Origin: Artemisia argyi
Taxonomy: Eukaryota > Streptophyta > Magnoliopsida > Asterales > Asteraceae
Direction of reading: 5' to 3'
Assembly: GCA_030686995.1 (NCBI GenBank)
Contig: CM060698.1
Location: 145,037,106-145,101,105 of the forward strand
DNA: 64,000 nucleotides
Under the pieces are notes generated by a model, which was not told the origin of the DNA, ran no database searches, and saw nothing but the letters and a program-made list of their open reading frames with translations. A program made the position numbers and the translations under genes. Positions 35,318 through 45,445 of this stretch are shown here, in pieces (position 1 is the first letter of the stretch; each line of letters begins with the position of its first letter).

Positions 35318-36125
35318 AGATACATACTCTAATTTTGGTGCATACCAATGGACAAATCCTCGCCATCCATCTAGTTTGATCTAATGGTGGGGATTAACCT
35401 AAGATTAAATGGGAAACATAAATCCATGTTTTTTTTCTTTGTCTTTTTGTCTTTTTTATTATTCTTTTTTTCCCTTTCTTTCTTTCCTTTTTTTCTTATT
35501 TATTTTTTTTTCGTCTTTTTTTTTCACACTTTTATAGTTTTTTTGCCTTTTTTTTTGTTTCTTTTTTTTTGTTCTTTTTTTTTTGTTTCTTTTTTCTTGG
35601 TTTTTTTACACGCTTCTTTTTTTGTTTTTTCATTTCTTTTTTCTTTTTTTTGTTATAATTCATGTTTTTTTTCAATAAACGTTTTTTTTCGCTTTCATAC
35701 ATTTTCTTCTGTTTTAATATGTTTTCGTCCGTTTTCATACGTTTTTATCTGTTCTCGCCCGTTTTCATATATTTTCGCCCTTTTTCTTACGTTTTCGTCC
35801 GTTTTCATACGTTTTCATCCGCTTTCTTACTTTTCGTCCGTTAACATATGTTTTCATATGTTTTCTTACATTTTCGTTCGTTTTCGTTCATTTTCATACG
35901 TTTTCGTTCGTTTTAATACATTTTCGACCATTTTCTTTCATTCTCGTCCATTTTTAATACGTCTTCGTCCATTTTCGAACGTGTTTTTACGCTTTCATAT
36001 GTTTTCGTCTGTTTTCATACATATTCGCCCATTTTCTTATGTTTTCGTTCGTTTTCATACGTTTTCGTCCGTTTTCATCCATTTTCTTTCATTTTCGTCC
36101 ATTTTTCAAACGTTTTTGTCCTTTT
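35318..36125. repeat. Left arm of the foldback element
   Basis: About 0.8 kb: a unique 90-bp terminus, then a T-rich tract, then about 35 degenerate 12-bp units built on CGTTTTC. The 252-codon open frame here (35384-36142) is an artefact of the repeat. Confidence 0.7.
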
Positions 36126-36257
36126 CAGAATATCACTTGTGATATTCTGAATATCACTTGTGATATTCTGAATATCACAGAAATATCACTTGTGATTTTC
36201 AGAATATAATTTGTGATATTTAGAATATCAATTGTGCTATTCAGAAAATCACAGTGA

Positions 36258-37615
36258 TTTTTAGTGATTTTCTTATGTTTTCGTCTGTTTTCATACTTCG
36301 TCCATTTTCATACGTATTAGTCTATTTTTTTCCGTTTTCGTCCATTTTATACGTTTCCGAATATCACAAATGATATTCAGAATATCACTTGTGTTTTTTT
36401 GAATCTGAATAGTGATATTCCAAATATCACTTGTGATTTACTGAATATCACTTATGATTTTTATGTTACAAAACATTTGTTGAAAATCACTTGTCAAATT
36501 GAGAAAATCACTTATGATATTCAGAATATCACTTGTGATACTTTGTATATCATACAATATTACTTATCATATCTAGAATATCATTTGTGGTACTCATAGT
36601 ATCACTTGTGATATTCTTCATATCACAGAAAATCACTTGTGATATTCAGAATATCACTTGTGATATTTATAATATAACTTGTGATATTTAGAATATCACT
36701 AGTGATATTCACAAGTGATTTTCTTATGTTTTCGTCCGTTTTCATGCGTATTAGTCCATTTTTTTATGTTTTTGTCCATTTTTATACGTTTCCGAATATC
36801 ACAAATGATATTCAGAATATCACTTGTGTTTTTCTGAATATCAATCGTGACATTCTAAATATCACTTTTGATTTTCTGAATATCTATCACTTGTGATTTT
36901 CTGAATATCACTTGTGATTTTCATGTTACAAAACATTTGTTGAAAATCACTTGTCAAATTCAGAAAATCACTTATAAGATTCAGAATATCACTTGTGATA
37001 CTTTGAATATTACAAAATATTACTTATAATATCCAGAATATCATTTGTGGCACTAATAGTATCACTTGTGATATTCTCCATATCACAGAAAATCACTTAT
37101 GATATTCAAAATATCACTTGTGATATTCAGAATATAACTTGTGATATTCAGAATATCGCTTGTGATATTTAGAATATTTCTTCTGATATTTAGAAAATCA
37201 CAAGTGATTTTTTGTGTTTTTCTTATGTTTTCGTCCGTTTTCATACGTATTAGTCCATTGTTTTACGTTTTTGTCCGTTTTTATACGTTTCCGAATATCA
37301 CAAATGATATTCAGAATATCACTTGTGTTTTTCAGAATATCAATGGTGATATTCTAAATATCACTTGTGATTTTCTGAATATCTATCACATGCGATTTTC
37401 TGAATATCACTTGTAATTTTCATGTTAAAAAACATTTGTTGAAAATCACTTATCAAATTCATAAAATTATTTATAATATTCAGAATATCACTTGTGATAC
37501 TTTGAATATCATAGAATATTACTTATAATGTCCAGAATATCATTTGTGCTACTTATAGTATCCTTTGTCACATTCTCCATATCACATAAAATCACTTGTG
37601 ATATTCAGAATATCA
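36258..37615. repeat. Tandem array of about 0.46-0.5 kb units
   Basis: Three copies starting near 36258, 36719 and 37213, each opening with TTTTCTTATGTTTTCGTC then CGTTTTCATACG. They pass through GTTACAAAACATTTGTTGAA (GTTAAAAAACATTTGTTGAA in the third copy) and are filled with AATATCACTTGTGATATTC modules. Each module is a near-perfect palindrome, so the single strand would form many small hairpins. Confidence 0.75.
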
Positions 37616-37623
37616 CTTGTAAT

Positions 37624-38029
37624 CATGGTTCTAAATAGCGCGCTATAGCGGCGCTATAGCGTCGCCATAGCGTGAGGCGTGGCCTCCACGTTACGAAACA
37701 TGTCAAAGCGTCGTCTCAAGGCGTGGCTTGCAACAAAGCGTCATATAGCGCGCTATAGCGCGTAGCGTGGCGCCTTTTTTTGAATACTTGAAGATTTTTT
37801 TTATTTTTTTTAATGATTTATTGAACTGAGCTTATTTACAAGTATTTATTCGGGCTTAGTAGCTCCATAACTCAATTTTAAGCCTAGTAGCTAACTAATA
37901 TTGACAACTCTATAAATATGTTTTGCCGCTTTGAATAACGCCTTAAAAACGCTATAACGCAACGCCTCACGCTAAAGCTTGAGGCTTGGCTATGCCGCTA
38001 CGCCACGCTTCACGCTATCTATAACCTTG
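37624..38029. mobile_element. hAT-type MITE nested in the foldback core
   Basis: 406 bp with terminal inverted repeats CATGGTTCTAAATAGCG / CAAGGTTATAGATAGCG and an exact 8-bp target duplication CTTGTAAT (37616-37623 and 38030-38037), diagnostic of hAT. The body is locally GC-rich, with repeated GCGCTATAGCG motifs. Confidence 0.85.
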
Positions 38030-38169
38030 CTTGTAATATTCAAAATATTACTTGTGCTATTCTGAATATCACATAATATCACTTGTGATATTCAGAATAT
38101 AGCTTGTGATATTTAGAATATCACATAATATCACTTGTGATATTCAGAATATCACTTGTGATATTTAGA

Positions 38170-39080
38170 AATATATAAACGTCTGAAAATTGCCAAAAAT
38201 ATTTAAAAATGAACGAAAACGAATGAAAAAATGGACAAAAACGTAAGAAACGAACGACAATGTATAAAAATAGAAGAAAACGTATGAAAGAGTAAAAACA
38301 TGTATGAAAAGGACAAAAATGTTTGAAAAATGAACGAAAACGAAAGAAAACGTATAAAAACGAACGAAAACGTATGAAAACGAACTAAAACGTAAGAAAA
38401 CGTAAGAAAGTGTAAAAACACGTCTGAGAACGGACGAAGACATATGAAAAATGGAAGAAAACGAAAGAAAGCGGACAAAAATGTATTAAGACGAACGAAA
38501 ACGTATGAAAACTGACGAAAACGTATGAAAACGAACGAAAATGTAAGAAAACATATGAAAACGTATGAAAACAGACGTTAACGGGCGAAAACGTAAGAAA
38601 GCGGACGAAAACGTATGAAAACGGACAATAACGTATGAAAACGGACGAAAACGGGCGAAAATATATGAAAACGGGCGAAAACGTACAAAAACAAACAAAA
38701 ACGTATGAAAACAGACGAAAATTTATGAAAGTAAAAAAAAACGTTTATTAGAAGAAAAAAAACGTGAATTAGAACGAAAAAAAAAAAGCGTGTAAAAAAG
38801 ACACAAAAAGAAAGAAAAAAAGAAAAAAAAAAAAAATAGAAACAACAAAAATTGTAACGTGAAAGAAAAAAGGCACAAAAAAAAAGAAAGAAAAAAAAAG
38901 GAAATAAAGAAAGAAAAAAAAAGAATAATAAAAAAGACAAGAAGACAAAGAAAAGGGAAAAAAAACATGGACTTATGTTTCTCATTTAAATCTTAGGTTA
39001 ATCCCTACCATTAGATCAAACTAGATGGATGATGAGGATTTGTCCATTGGTATGCACCAAAATAAGGGTATGCATTTGAA
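38170..39080. repeat. Right arm of the foldback element
   Basis: Inverted copy of the left arm, A-rich on the plus strand. Several T-rich open frames here on the minus strand are repeat artefacts. Confidence 0.7.
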
Positions 39081-39576
39081 TTTTCCTCATAGATATATAT
39101 AAGTGCAACTTTCATTATTATCATATTATAATATTTGATTAAATCTTAGTCTTCAAAATATCCAAGTAGTTAAATATTCGCTATCACAACCGAGAAGTCA
39201 TCACTTTGATTATCATATTAATCTTTGGAGTTTGGATGTGGGTTCTCAAGCCATTTCAAAAATTCACAATTTCGTTCTTTATGCCTTGTTACTTGTATTA
39301 TTTCTAAATTGTGTAACGTGGATGTCAAATTTTATATTTTTCATTAAAAGTGGTATTAAAGAGTGGCAAAAGAATCATTTTAATTATTGTAGTTAAATTT
39401 GAATTTTGTCAAGTTGTTTCTAAATTACTGTAATATATTTATTAGACAATCATACACTATCACGTCTAATAAATATTTGGGTTTGAGATCATTAAATCAT
39501 AATTTATATCTAAATAAGGTAGCTTATGATGGGAAATTTAATGAAAGGTGCTAAACACAAGGGGGCAATGGACCTT
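39081..39576. other. Intergenic between foldback and TRIM elements
   Basis: AT-rich, no supported feature. Confidence 0.4.
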
Positions 39577-39748
39577 GTCACTGTAAAATAAAAAAAGAGT
39601 TTTATTGATTGAATGTCTTTGCATATGTGAGATATAATGTCTATTTATAATAAAGATAATCTTTGATAATAAATAGAATAATCTAAACCCTAAACCTAAT
39701 AGACCACAAGTTCACAATTGGGCTTGGGCTAATAACCTAATCGTATAA

Positions 39749-39773
39749 CCCCCCCCCCCCCCCCCCCCCCCCC
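39749..39773. repeat. C25 homopolymer at the TRIM polypurine tract
   Basis: Twenty-five uninterrupted C on the plus strand, equal to G25 at the PPT position next to the 3' LTR. The sister TRIM at 44164 has only CTCCCCCGC there. Confidence 0.9.
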
Positions 39774-40325
39774 GGCAGTTTAAGCAGAAGTCTTTCGGAC
39801 GGACAAACTGAGGTGAATGTTAAATGTTAAAAGCCGCTTTTTCTTTTCTTTTTCTTCCTCATCTTCTTTATTGTTAGTTTGAATGAAGGCAGAGTTGTAT
39901 TCAGTGACATAATTGTTTATTGCTTACCGACTTCCTCCATTCTTTGTAACGTTTTTTCTACGTCATGGATTACTTTGCCTAGGTAAGAACGGCATATTTT
40001 TGTTTTAACTAGTGTCCCTGACAACAGGAATCCCAAACGGTAAAAACAAATTTTGTGAGTGAAGAGAAATTTAATTGATTGATTTCTCAACATAGATACG
40101 GGGTCTATTATGGGATAAAGCTTATGAGTATGGTATGAAAATAAAAACTAACTAAACCAAAACAGTAAAGCGAAAATAAATAAACGGTAATCCCTCTGGA
40201 TTACCGGCTAGTTGACGATGACCGAAGGATAGGAAACTTTTTGGTGGTGGGTTTTACCTAAAGCTATGATACCATGTAAAATAATAAAAGAGTTTTATTG
40301 ATTGAGTGTTTTACATATGCGAAAT

Positions 40326-40489
40326 TAGGGGTGTTCACGGATCGGGTAATATCCACAGTGACCGAAAATCGAAACTGAAACGAACCGAATTGGTCAAAAC
40401 CGAATCGAACTAAATATTCGGTTTGAATATGGGTTTCGCAATGAAAACCGAACCAAAAACCAAATATATATAAACATATTTTTTTAATG

Positions 40490-40531
<42 letters not shown>

Positions 40532-40787
40532 CACTAAAAATCTTTCTTAGTATAAATATAAGATTATTTAAACTTGAAAAAAAGTAATTAGTGCTAAAAA
40601 TATATATAGTTAAATGAAAAATAATTAAAATTATGTAATTCTTGTTGGTTCGGTTTTCGGTTGTAGGGGTTCGGTTGAATCAAATTTGAATTCGGTTCGG
40701 TTTCCGGTTTAACCCAGAAAAAATTTAACTCAACTAACTGAATCGAATAAACTGAATAACCCGATAACCGAACCGATGAACACCTCA
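40326..40787. mobile_element. hAT-like non-autonomous element inside the TRIM LTR
   Basis: 462 bp. Ends TAGGGGTGTTCACGG and GATGAACACCTCA are inverted copies; the interior is full of AACCGAA / CGGTTCGGTTTTCGG repeats. Flanks ATGCGAAAT and ATGTGAAAT form an 8-9 bp imperfect target duplication. An (AT)n run lies at about 40496-40526. Confidence 0.7.
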
Positions 40788-41009
40788 ATGTGAAATAGCA
40801 TGTGTATTTATTATAAATACATGGCTTTGATAATAACCAACATAATCCAAGCCCTAAACCTAATGGACCACAACCCCACAATTGGGCTTGGCCAATGACT
40901 TAATTGTCTAATAGTCGCTTGTAGAATATTTGTGGTAAATCCAGGTCTAGCACAATGAATTTGTTATTTTCTAAGACTTAATCGAATGCTGGTAAAGAAG
41001 GTGTTTGTG

Positions 41010-41679
41010 GGCGTGCACGATTTGGTTCGGGTCGACTTTTGGCTAAAACCAACACTGAACCGAAATGTTCGGTTTTTATAAAACCCAAAACTGAAACTGT
41101 TTGGTTTTTGGCGGTTCGGTTTTCTCTATTTATTATCGGTTTTCGGTTTTTTGGTTTTTAGCCATTTACATTTGGGTGTGGCCATTTTATACCAACCATA
41201 ATGTTTTACGTAAAAAATTGATTTTTTTTCTTTACATTTTTTGTTAATCTGGGCCTAATAATGTTTATTTCAAATTTCTACAATTATATGTATATAGATC
41301 AGACACATACATGCAAGTGAACATTGGTATGATCATTATCACATGCATTCATTTATTGTCAAGTAAACACACGTACACGACAGGCACACATATAAACATT
41401 AAGAAAATATATTGTAATTCCACCTACAAAATGAATATGAATTTATAAATTTGATTTATTTATTTAATTATATCAATTATAAATTATTATATAATAAAAA
41501 CGGTTCGGTTCGGTTTTTCCGGTTTGGTTTTTGAGGAAAACCGAAATCGAAACCGAAACGAATTTTTTGGTTTTTGAAACACTAAAAACCGAACCATCAA
41601 TTTCTAGTTTTGATAAGTTATTTTGGTTCGGTCTTTTTCGGTTTAGTTTCATTTTATTCTGGTTTTCTGCTCACCCCTA
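41010..41679. mobile_element. Second hAT-like element of the CGGTTCGG class
   Basis: 670 bp. The right end TGCTCACCCCTA mirrors the degenerate left end GGCGTGCACGA. GTTTGTG flanks both sides (41003-41009 and 41680-41686). The body is rich in GGTTCGGTTTT, as in the element at 40326, but longer. Confidence 0.6.
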
Positions 41680-41686
41680 GTTTGTG

Positions 41687-43075
41687 TAAAGTAAATGGGA
41701 CTTTCGAAGAAATTGAATGATTGATTCGTGAGAAATATGTAGAATTAAAATGAAACTTAATTGCACATATCATATCACTTTGATATTAGGATTTTGCTGA
41801 AGGATGTATTATATATAAGTTAAGATCCATGTCACCCTTTTCTCAACTTTTTAACTAATCATAGTCAAGAGTTTTATCACAACCAATTAACTCTTTTGGT
41901 TTAAGTTTCAAGATAGCTAATTACGCCAATTTACCAATTTATGACTTAATCAATGTACAAAACTCTCAATTAAATTCTTCAAAACTAAGAACAAAGTACA
42001 AGTATCTAAAATACCCATAATCACATTGTAGTCGAGTATAGTGATTCAAAGTCTACATAGCTTTCGCCTAGAATAACATAGTCATTTAAGCAAAACCAAT
42101 TGTAACGATTATCAAATGCAATAACTTTGGTTTATCAAAATAATCAAATTCATCAATGAATCACAATTAATAAGCAATTAAATTTAAAATTAAGTATAAA
42201 TTGATTAAAAGCAAACCGTAATAACAAGCAACCTTGAATCCAAGTGACATAATTCCAAGTAAGTGTAAATGATATTAGCCCATGATTAGACTTAAAAACA
42301 TCATAAAACTCTTTGAAAATAAGTATAACATAATAAAAATTGGAATGAAAACTAAACGATGTGGAGTAATTGATGAGTTCGCCTTTAGAGTGCAATAAAA
42401 TCACATTGGAATTGCTAGAATATTTCTTGATGTCATGGACTTGATTTGTGATTGAAATCCCTCTTTTGAAACCCTAAAAAGCCATCAGCTAACTTGCTTG
42501 GTCCTTTGGGGTAAGGAGGGTTATATTTAAAGAAGGGGAAATAAACTTTCCAAATCCGAAACCTACCTAAATGCGGCGCATCTCGTTTTATAAGGGCGGC
42601 ACATTTCTCTTACAGGTTGCGGTCCTAAAATCAAAGTTTTAGATCTATTTTTCCTCTTTTTGTGGCCTTTCGAATCACTCAAAGTGGAGTCTATATAAAG
42701 ACGTTATGGCTGAAATATCGCAACAGCTTCACAAATGATATGTAAATTGCATCAAGGTGCGACACCCGACAAAGTATACGGGCGGCGCATTTGCCTTACA
42801 AAATAAGGTCATAAAATGAAAGTTGTATACCTTTCTTTCACGATTCCTTGAATTTTTGAATCACTCAAATCGGAGCTCGCACGAATAAGTTATGCTCCAT
42901 TTAACCTTGTTTCCACATATTTCTTCAAAATTAATTCAAATACCTATAATCATAAATTTTCATGCTTAAGTAACGAAAGTTCACACAAATTACTAAGCAA
43001 AATGCATTTAAAAACAAAGATAACTTGCAAATAAACTTGTATAGATTAAGAGTCATTGAAACGCCGATATTTTTT
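41687..43075. other. Probable retroelement debris
   Basis: No gene. Two related segments at about 42570-42720 and 42770-42905 (GGGCGGCACATTTCTCTTACA / GGGCGGCGCATTTGCCTTACA, each followed by a CGAATCACTCAAA- or GAATCACTCAAAT-type phrase) look like an internal duplication typical of LTR or spacer repeats. Confidence 0.35.
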
Positions 43076-45384
43076 TTTATATTGAATACCCCGTATAGGA
43101 TCTGCCCTATACGTCATATTAGCCTGCAGTACCCAAAACATCAAAAACTAAATTCTAAACTAAATCCTTTTCTGGTAACATGTAAACTCTGAAGTATATT
43201 TCATATAATCAATACAATTAATATCTATACATGATTTTCATAGCGGAAGCGTATGTTTCTAGATAAAATGGGTTTATCTCAAATGCCTCTTTAAAACTTG
43301 TGGCTATAAATGTACATATCATGGACTACATAAACTTGTTACAAAAGACTCTTACTTTGGGGGCATTCCAAACTAATAACAAATGATGGGAATTAGAAGC
43401 TCGTTACCTAACCCGTGAGCTACACCATTTTGACCCGTTACACCCCACTTAACACATAGCTTGGTCTCATCTTACAAACCTACAAAATATAGATCTGAGA
43501 ACGGTAAGTCCTTGCGACTTAGTGAGTAAACGGAACTAATCTAAAATACTTGCAATTCTAAACATGAACATACTAATCTATAACATGTTGTAAATGGTAC
43601 AAATTTTAGTCATTTAGCTTCTAAATACATAATATACAATTTATGGTTCTGAATTCATAACATGGCATAATTTGTAGTTTTGATTTCATAAACATGGTAT
43701 ATTCTGGTTCTGGCTTTATAAACATGGCTATAAATCTGAGCAGATGCTTCTAACTAGACGATACTTAGTCGTCCTCCTATACGTGAGAAATTTCATAGCC
43801 GATGAGTACTCTTCTTGGGGCTCTAACCTGTCATCGTGCTTTTTTAAAGTTGGGTAATCTATAAAGGACGCTTAAACATGTAAACTTGATATACTAATTC
43901 TAAACACGGGTCATCTACAAAGGATGTAAATACCATGTTAAGCACGGGTCATCCACATAGGATGCTTGTACAGGAGTTTTATATCGTGCACTTATTGGGC
44001 ACGCTACTTGACTAATGGTGCATTTCTTAGGCACCTTTGACTTGACTAATGATACTTCTTCTAAGCATCCTAAACATGTCTTGTTTCGGCTATATCTGAA
44101 ACATAACATACGTTCTAACATCATGTCAAATCTAATAACATGAAGCTGAAAATTCGTTGCTCGTATAAAATAACAATATAGTTTTATTGATTGAATGCCC
44201 AATTACATAAGATAGGATGTCTATTTATAATAGACATAGCTTGGAGAATAAGCCAACTAACCCTAAACCTAATGGACTCAAACCAACAAACGGATTTGGG
44301 CCATAATCTAATCGTCTAATACTCCCCCGCAATTTGAACGGCAACATTGTGGATGGACAAACTGGAATGAATGTTGAAAGCAGCTTCTTTTTTTCTTCAT
44401 CTTCTTTTTTTGTTTGTTCGAGCAAAAGAATAATTGCATTTGGCGGCATAGTTGTGTATTGCTTACGACATCCTTCTATGTGTGATGATTGCTTTTACGT
44501 CATGGCTTGTTTTGCCTTTAGAAGGGAGCGGCAATTTGATGATCAACTTTTGTTGTCAAGAACAATGATCTTCGACAATAAAAATAGATAGATGATGAAG
44601 AAAAAAAATATATAGTGGAACAATGGCAACTCAAAATTTCTTTTGACAGCTAGAGTTTAGGGTTTATAAATAAAATACAAAAATAAATCCTAAATAAAAA
44701 AATAATAAAGCGGAAAAAAAGAAACATGATCCCTCTGGATCATCGACAAGAAGCCGATGAACGGAGGTTAACAACTTTTATTGGTGGGACTTACCTAGAG
44801 CTGTGATACCATGTAAAATAATAATATAGTTTTATTGATTGAATGCCCAATTACATAAGATAGGATATTTATTTGTAATAGACATAGATTGGAGAATAAG
44901 CCAACTAACCCTAAACCTAATGGACTCAAACCCACAAACGGGTTTGGGCCATAATCTAATCGTCTAATAACTCGGGCCGTATAGTGCAACTAAATGATTC
45001 TAAATATGTCTCAAGCACCTATACCATAATCATAGATGTACACATGGATTATTAACACAAATCTAACACATAAGCATGATCATATTACGCTCGAAACATA
45101 AACTATAATCCATACGAACTTGCATAAACACATACCAACTCTTAGACATTTAAAACACATAGTTAAACCATGCTGTTAATTCTGCAACAGCCTGCACATT
45201 ACCCTTTCTGTCTGACTTAAACTATGAATCCGCTGATGAGGCTAATTTTTCATGAAAGTAGACTCATTTGGCTTTCCAAAAATGTATGCCACACTTCAAA
45301 CGGAGCTATGGTTGATCCGGTATAATTTTTTAAGTTCTGGTTGCTGCACTTTTTTCAAAATCTGACCTTCCTGCACTAATTCAC
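43076..45384. repeat. Ty3-like LTR remnant (interrupted by a TRIM)
   Basis: Phrases such as ACCTACAAAATATAGATCTG, TGCGACTTAGTGAGTAAACG and (45260-45330) ATGAAAGTAGACTCATTTGG and CGGAGCTATGGTTGATCCGG resemble Ty3-type LTR sequence. A palindrome CGTATAGGATCTGCCCTATACG sits at about 43090. Imperfect repeats of CGGGTCATCNACANAGGATG occur near 43907 and 43945. The TRIM at 44164-44969 lies within. No ends were found. Confidence 0.35.
44164..44969 (-). mobile_element. TRIM retrotransposon copy 2, compact and complete
   Basis: 806 bp: LTRs 44164-44321 and 44812-44969 (158 bp each), primer site TGGTATCACAGCTCTAGG on the minus strand at 44794-44811, and a PPT (minus TTGCGGGGGAG) next to 44321. Target duplication is GCTCG / ACTCG. 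The 490-bp interior has no ORF. The interior also matches copies at 39582 and 55668 (GCAATTTGAACGGCAACATT, GGACAAACTGGAATGAATGT). Confidence 0.85.
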
Positions 45385-45445
45385 ATATTACCAAGTGAAA
45401 CCGGCTCCAACATGACCAGGTGGAGCCGGTTTCACTTGGTAATAT
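45385..45445. repeat. Perfect 25-bp inverted repeat at the LINE 5' junction
   Basis: Arms 45385-45409 and 45421-45445 are exact complements around an 11-base loop (ACATGACCAGG). The right arm is the first sequence of the LINE ORF1; the left arm is its mirror copy. Confidence 0.95.

Larger units (their letters stand above)
35318..39080. mobile_element. Giant foldback element with palindromic tandem core
   Basis: The outer segments are inverted copies: 35318-36125 and 38170-39080. The match begins outside with CTCTAATTTTGGTGCATACC versus CCCTTATTTTGGTGCATACC and runs through AATGGACAAATCCTC and ATCTAGTTTGATCTAATGG, a T-rich tract, then arrays of CGTTTTCATACG / CGTTTTCGTCCG. Between the arms are tandem repeats of interrupted palindromes (GATATTCAGAATATC). 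No transposase gene is present. I could not find a clear target duplication, so ends are approximate. It resembles a MULE-type or FARE foldback in architecture but I cannot assign a family. Confidence 0.7.
39582..40913 (-). mobile_element. TRIM retrotransposon copy 1, split by a hAT-like insert
   Basis: LTRs of about 167 bp at 39582-39748 and 40275-40913 (the latter interrupted by the insert at 40326-40787). They share TGTAAAATAA..AGTTTTATTGATTGA, CCCTAAACCTAAT and ACAATTGGGCTTGG. Just inside the 5' LTR (minus strand) is TGGTATCATAGCTTTAGG, a primer-binding site like TGGTATCAGAGC (initiator tRNA-Met). Target duplication is GTCAC (39577-39581) versus GTCGC (40914-40918). The roughly 530-bp interior has no ORF, so it is a terminal-repeat retrotransposon in miniature. 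An oversized C run replaces the polypurine tract. Confidence 0.8.

Noticed and set aside
35384..36142. 252-codon open frame rich in Phe/Ser/Val
   Set aside because: Produced by stop-free translation of CGTTTTC-type tandem repeats; mirrored on the other arm; no protein character.
36130..38165. CRISPR-like or centromeric satellite array
   Set aside because: Repeat units are long, degenerate, palindromic and confined between inverted arms; eukaryotic context rules out CRISPR, and three units are too few for a centromeric satellite.
38165..38985. Several overlapping Phe-rich minus-strand frames
   Set aside because: Inverted copy of the same repeat; not genes.
43915..44202. 95-codon minus-strand frame
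   Set aside because: Spans the edge of a TRIM LTR and an LTR-like repeat; no conserved motif.
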